DNA of 64,000 nt from Ascidia mentula (lineage: Eukaryota > Chordata > Ascidiacea > Phlebobranchia > Ascidiidae): NCBI GenBank assembly GCA_947561715.1, contig OX387199.1:16125001-16189000 (forward strand), read 5' to 3'. How positions within the stretch are numbered: the first letter of the stretch is position 1; each line of letters starts with the position of its first letter. Under the pieces are notes generated by a model. It was not told the DNA's origin and did not search any database. It saw only the letters and a list, made by a program, of their open reading frames with translations. This document shows, one piece after another, positions 59,851 to 64,000 of the stretch. A program made the position numbers and the translations under genes.

Positions 59851-61480
59851 TTGCCGTGTTAATGTCAACCGATGTTTTTCATAGTAACATTTTTTCACTG
59901 CAAACATTTCTCATAATATTGTTATGAAGCCAAAATTGTTAAACTTTAAACTTTGAAATCTAACGACAGTAAAAATCATTAAGTTCTACACAGCATTTGT
60001 GTTGAGTTAAGGCCGTAAATAGCATGCGAAAACGGACCGATAGATTACGCACGTAAACGGAACGAATTTTCGTCCCGAACCATCCGTTAAAAGGCACTGT
60101 ACACAGTATCCGTTATCGTTCGAATTTACGCTTTTGTGCGCAGGTCGCTGGGAAACCAAATCCAACTGCTGTGTGTGTAAACAGTTCCAAAACTATCATT
60201 TTAATTGTTCTCCATGACATGTTGGTCAACTATTGAAAAGAAAAAATCCTTAGAATGTTTGATAGCTACGAAATGCTTCTTATTTTGTGATCAAATGTAT
60301 TTGTTGTACTGAGAAAAAGGAAAAGACACATACAAACTGCCACACACTGATAACACCAGGATATTTAGCTTGAATATACCATTATCACATATTTGAATCT
60401 GGAGGTAAACTGACTATTAAATTGGTAGAACGTGCTTTTCACAAATGCTAACCACCTGCACATGGTTGCAAGTCATATGATTCAGAACCATGCTGCATTC
60501 TTGGTGATCACAGGAAGTGTCACTAACTGTATGATTGTTTTCCATGTATTAAAAACTTGACAAATCAAAATTACATTTAATAGTCTGTTCTTCTGACACA
60601 CTAAAAACGTAACTTTATTGACCGACGTTTCGCCTGTTATTCAACAAGGCTTCCTCAGGGTACTAGTCCAGAACACAACAGTTGTGTTTCGTCGGTTAAT
60701 GAAGTTACGTTTTTATTGTGCCTGAAGAACAGACTATTAAATTACCACATCCCTGGCAGCAACAGAAACATTATATTTCAAAATTACATGTTTGTAAAAC
60801 CAATTGCTATCTTTGCCGTATTGTAGACATTGAGACTCACAATAATAGTAAATATTAAACTGTCAGTTTTGCAACAATATAAATAATATAATATGATCAT
60901 AAAAAAGAAGCACTGCAAATGGAGGACAATTATTCACGGAAAGCAAAACAAATTGTAGAAAAAACTTATATCTACTTGAGTTGACAAATACCTATTTCTC
61001 ATGATTTTTTATAATTATATTTCATGAACACATTGCAATTGCTGTATTTAATGCTTATTCCAATTGTCCCAATGCATCAATGTGTTTGTTGTCTACGTAT
61101 GCAAGCTGGCAGTTGTTCTTTTGTCATGACAAAAATGTTTCCGGATCATTTGAACTGTCATGAAAATTCCTTGCCTATGATGTAAAATACCCTAAGCCAA
61201 CACACGACCATAAGCACATTATTAACCAACTAATGCATTGTAATTGTCCATTTAATAGCGGTAGCCTTCGAATTAAAACTTTTCAAGTCAAATTTTATAC
61301 TTTCTGGTTCGTCTGTATTGGCGGATCCACGTTAACCGAAAGGCACCACAATATGGAAGCCTACCCTCTGTCTGCAGCTCTTAATACATGTTTACTTTTA
61401 TCACATAAAACTGTTTTTTCGACAAAAAATGTAAAAATTTGACTGGTTTACAGCAAAGTAGAATCGTTATGGAAAGTTAA
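59851..61480. other. Spacer between precursor units
   Basis: Less related to the array than other spacers. Contains the palindromic element at 60576-60741 and a dispersed-repeat fragment at 61325-61382. No gene seen; probably a non-array insertion. Confidence 0.45.
60576..60741. mobile_element. Palindromic MITE
   Basis: Inverted arms TTTAATAGTCTGTTCTTC ... AAAAACGTAACTTTATTGAC and GTTAATGAAGTTACGTTTTT ... GAAGAACAGACTATTAAA. The ~60-bp centre holds GACGTTTCGCCTG and GGCTTCCTCAGGG. The whole can fold into a long hairpin. Confidence 0.75.
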
Positions 61481-61500
61481 GCACACGATGGCGCTAAAGG
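61481..61500 (+). promoter_or_regulatory. Conserved upstream element of the 94-aa gene
   Basis: Exact GCACACGATGGCGCTAAAGG, ending 113 nt before the ATG at 61614; the downstream CCCAGACCAAAATCACTTATAC block is also kept. Confidence 0.6.
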
Positions 61501-61613
61501 TTTTCCGTTATTATAAAGCCCTTTTTCCTCCCAGACCAAAATCACTTATACTTTGGAACGTATGAAAGCACGAGTATTTGATATTGCAAGTTGAGAGTCA
61601 GGATTTAAACAGC

Positions 61614-61898
61614 ATGGAAAGTAGAGTAGACATTACGTTACTTTTCATGATATTGTGTGGATTGTGCTTTCGTTCTCACGGAAAAGCGTTCAACGATAAA
61701 AGGGATTCGGATATGGTGAGACCTCCATTGGGATTCAAGGATAATGCAGAAAATCGACAAAAAAGAGATTCGGATATGGTGGGACCTCCAATGGGATTCA
61801 AGGATAATGCAGAAACTCGACTAAAAAGGGATTCGAATATGGTGGGACCTCCAAATGGAAGATCCTCTTCGAGGGGATTACGGAAGGACTACAATTAA
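61614..61898 (+). CDS. Secreted peptide precursor (S type, 3 units)
   Basis: Intronless, 94 residues. Signal peptide (VDITLLFMILCGLCFRSHG), KAFNDKR, then DSDMVRPPLGFKDNAENRQ-KR, DSDMVGPPMGFKDNAETRL-KR and the terminal DSNMVGPPNG, followed by a changed cap SSSRGLRKDYN. Asn in the GFNDN core is replaced by Lys (GFKDN) in both complete units, a shift unique to this paralogue. The cap extension by YN comes from loss of the usual stop position. Confidence 0.8.
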   Translation: MESRVDITLLFMILCGLCFRSHGKAFNDKRDSDMVRPPLGFKDNAENRQKRDSDMVGPPMGFKDNAETRLKRDSNMVGPPNGRSSSRGLRKDYN

Positions 61899-64000
61899 GG
61901 AAAATACTAAATTCTCCTTAAAAAAAGTGTACATTTTGACCAAAAAAAAATGTAGTTTGGCTTTCTGTATACCGTGTTTAGGCCTGCCGACGGTTTTACG
62001 TTTTTTTTTACATTTGATCACTGCAAACATTTCTCAGATTGTTGTTATGAAAACAAAAATTATAAAATTTCAACCTTCAAAAACTAACGGCAATTATTAT
62101 CCTAATCTTGGAAAAATGTAAAAATGACGATTTTGATTTTGATTTCGCAATTTGCAAATTTTCGTAAGCACGACGCTTATCTGGCTAAGCTGCAAAAAAA
62201 ATCAATACAAAACCAAAAACAAAAGTTTTATGTGAACTTTTCTGATTAGCTTGTGGATCTAGTGGGGTATTAGGTGAGGAATGAAACAGATGTACTGAAC
62301 ATTGTTGGTCTCCAAATCTTAAATTTATTAAAGTTCATGAGGGCATTGGTAGTAATTAGATAAATCAAAGTTGAGATTTACGAACAATGGAATATCCTCG
62401 TCCCAACAATCGCGAGGTTTGACCCATCATGTCATGGTCAAATGCACATGTACAAAGCTGTCTAACCTAATATCGAGCGGAACGCTGCTCCAAGTCAACA
62501 AAAACAAACATGACGCACCTCCAAATGCAGCTTTGTAGCCTATTTTTGGATGGGCAGGCAAGCGGAACTCTTTCGCCTGATCTCGGACAAAGAACACTTA
62601 ACGTTTAAGTTCTTTCATTGTTCTCGAAATGTAAGTTTTCCTGAAGATTAAGCCAAAAGAGTATGAGTTGTACCCTTTTTTGCTTTACATACCGATGGCA
62701 TGCAAATTCATATTTGCAATTTGTTGAAACTTAGCTGACTTTTAGATGCAACACAGTAAAATGTACGTGCGCAACATTTTAGCCGCCATCTCTACGAGCA
62801 ACCAAGCGAAAAACTTTCATTGATCTTAGGTAAAAATTATATGTGCCATGTCTGACGGTTTGATACTTATTACTCATAAATTGTTGTTTTACAAAAATGT
62901 GTGGTACGATAACGACTTTATATTTTTATATCTGTGTAATTACCATGATCAGAATTATGTATGGGCGCTATACATTCTATATATATAAGACTCATCAGGA
63001 CCTCTGTACCAATAGAAAACAATGAAAAGCATTTAACTATAATTTATTAAAATTCCATCGCTACATCTGGCTCCACAAGCTTTTCGAAGAGACTCGCTGG
63101 CAACCTTGTCACGCTTAAGTTCACCACAATTTTACTTAATCCGGAGAGCCGGAGAAAACCTTGACCCCACTACTCGCTTTCTTCGGGAAAACCTTGTAGC
63201 CTTCTGGTTCATTGGTCGTCCGTCAACGGGCTTTGTAATTGTTCATATCATGTGTGTGCTTTTCCATTTCAACCCAAGTCCATTTCCACCTAATTTTGTA
63301 AGTTTTCATAAATATATCAATGTAAGTCAATTTTCCCTAGGTCTGGGAGTGCGAGCTTACTAACCCAAAAATTGCGGAACACTGTCGAATGAACCCCAAG
63401 TCAGCAAAAACAAACATGACACACCTCACTATGCAGCTTTCTAGCCTATTTTTTGATGGGCAAGCAAGCGGAACTCTTTCGCGTGATCTCGGACAAAGAA
63501 CAATTCACGTTTCAGTTCTTTTTCCTGTTTTGGCTCCATAAATAATTTTTTTTTGACAATGTAGGCTTTTCTGAAAATTATGCCAAAATATTATGAATTG
63601 TGCCTTGTTTTGCTTTATATAACAATGGCATACAAATTCATACTTGCAATTTGTTGAAACTTAAATGACTTTTAGGTGCAACACAGTAAAAAGTACGTAC
63701 GCAAATAGAAAACGTACGCAAATAGAAAACAATGAAAATCATTTAACCATAAGTTAAAATTCCAAAGCCACATCTGTCTCCACAAGCTTTTCGTAGAGAC
63801 TCGCGTTCAATGTTGTCACGCTCAAGTTTCACACAATATTAGTACATCCGGACCGGCGGACAAAACCTTAACCCCAAGACAACTTGCTTTGGTCGTGAAA
63901 ACCTTGTAGCCTTCTGATTCATTGGTCGTCCTTCAAACGGGCGTTATATGTGCACTTTTGTTAAAGTTTTGAATCTATTTCCAACTAATTAAATTAGATT
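61899..64000. repeat. 3' flanks of the last precursor units
   Basis: 61899-63340 repeats the flank seen after 58206. From about 63360 a further copy of the same flank begins (AAGCAAGCGGAACTCTTTCG, then CACAAGCTTTTCGTAGAGAC near 63780) without a gene before it, so a partial unit is present and the array probably continues beyond the window. Confidence 0.6.

Overview
The window looks like nuclear DNA of an ascidian tunicate, most probably Ciona. Genes have many short exons with GT-AG introns, the base composition is AT-rich, and the conserved genes are animal and cilium related. An exact copy of the 16-nt Ciona trans-spliced leader, as I remember it, lies at 44611-44626. No database search was possible; orthology calls rest on recognised motifs and on splice phases that close without a break across every exon of each model.

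Layout. (1) 257-2611, plus: 3' part of a PMP22/claudin-superfamily four-TM gene with a long cytoplasmic tail. (2) 3132-6334 and 8868-11932, minus: two intact tandem copies of a nine-exon gene for a secreted Ly6/uPAR + sushi + VWFA protein; between them lie fossils of both flanking genes that mark the duplication junction. (3) 13748-21741, minus: complete 16-exon lebercilin (LCA5) gene. (4) 21742-23146: divergent intergenic region with a 0.32-kb tandem duplication. (5) 23147-24691, plus: single-exon PCIF1 (cap-specific m6A methyltransferase) without a visible WW domain. (6) 25275-27143, plus: four-exon PLGRKT. (7) 29103-30305: two orphan terminal exons on the minus strand. (8) 31917-34076, minus: six-exon TKL/RIPK-like kinase. 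(9) 34.7-46.2 kb: tandem ~5-kb units, two of which carry intact four-exon Sulfotransfer_4-like genes (minus), plus a minisatellite and several insertions. (10) 47.1-64.0 kb, plus: a tandem array of small secreted precursor genes, four intact and three degenerate, built from ~21-22-residue units separated by furin-type RXKR sites.

How it fits together. LCA5, PCIF1 and PLGRKT are housekeeping or ciliary genes. The other loci are lineage-specific tandem families. The precursor array is the strongest candidate for an undescribed system: signal peptide, shared C-terminal cap, 2 to 15 peptide units per gene, a conserved 20-nt upstream element, and long (L) and short (S) subtypes of which most L copies are broken and all S copies are intact.
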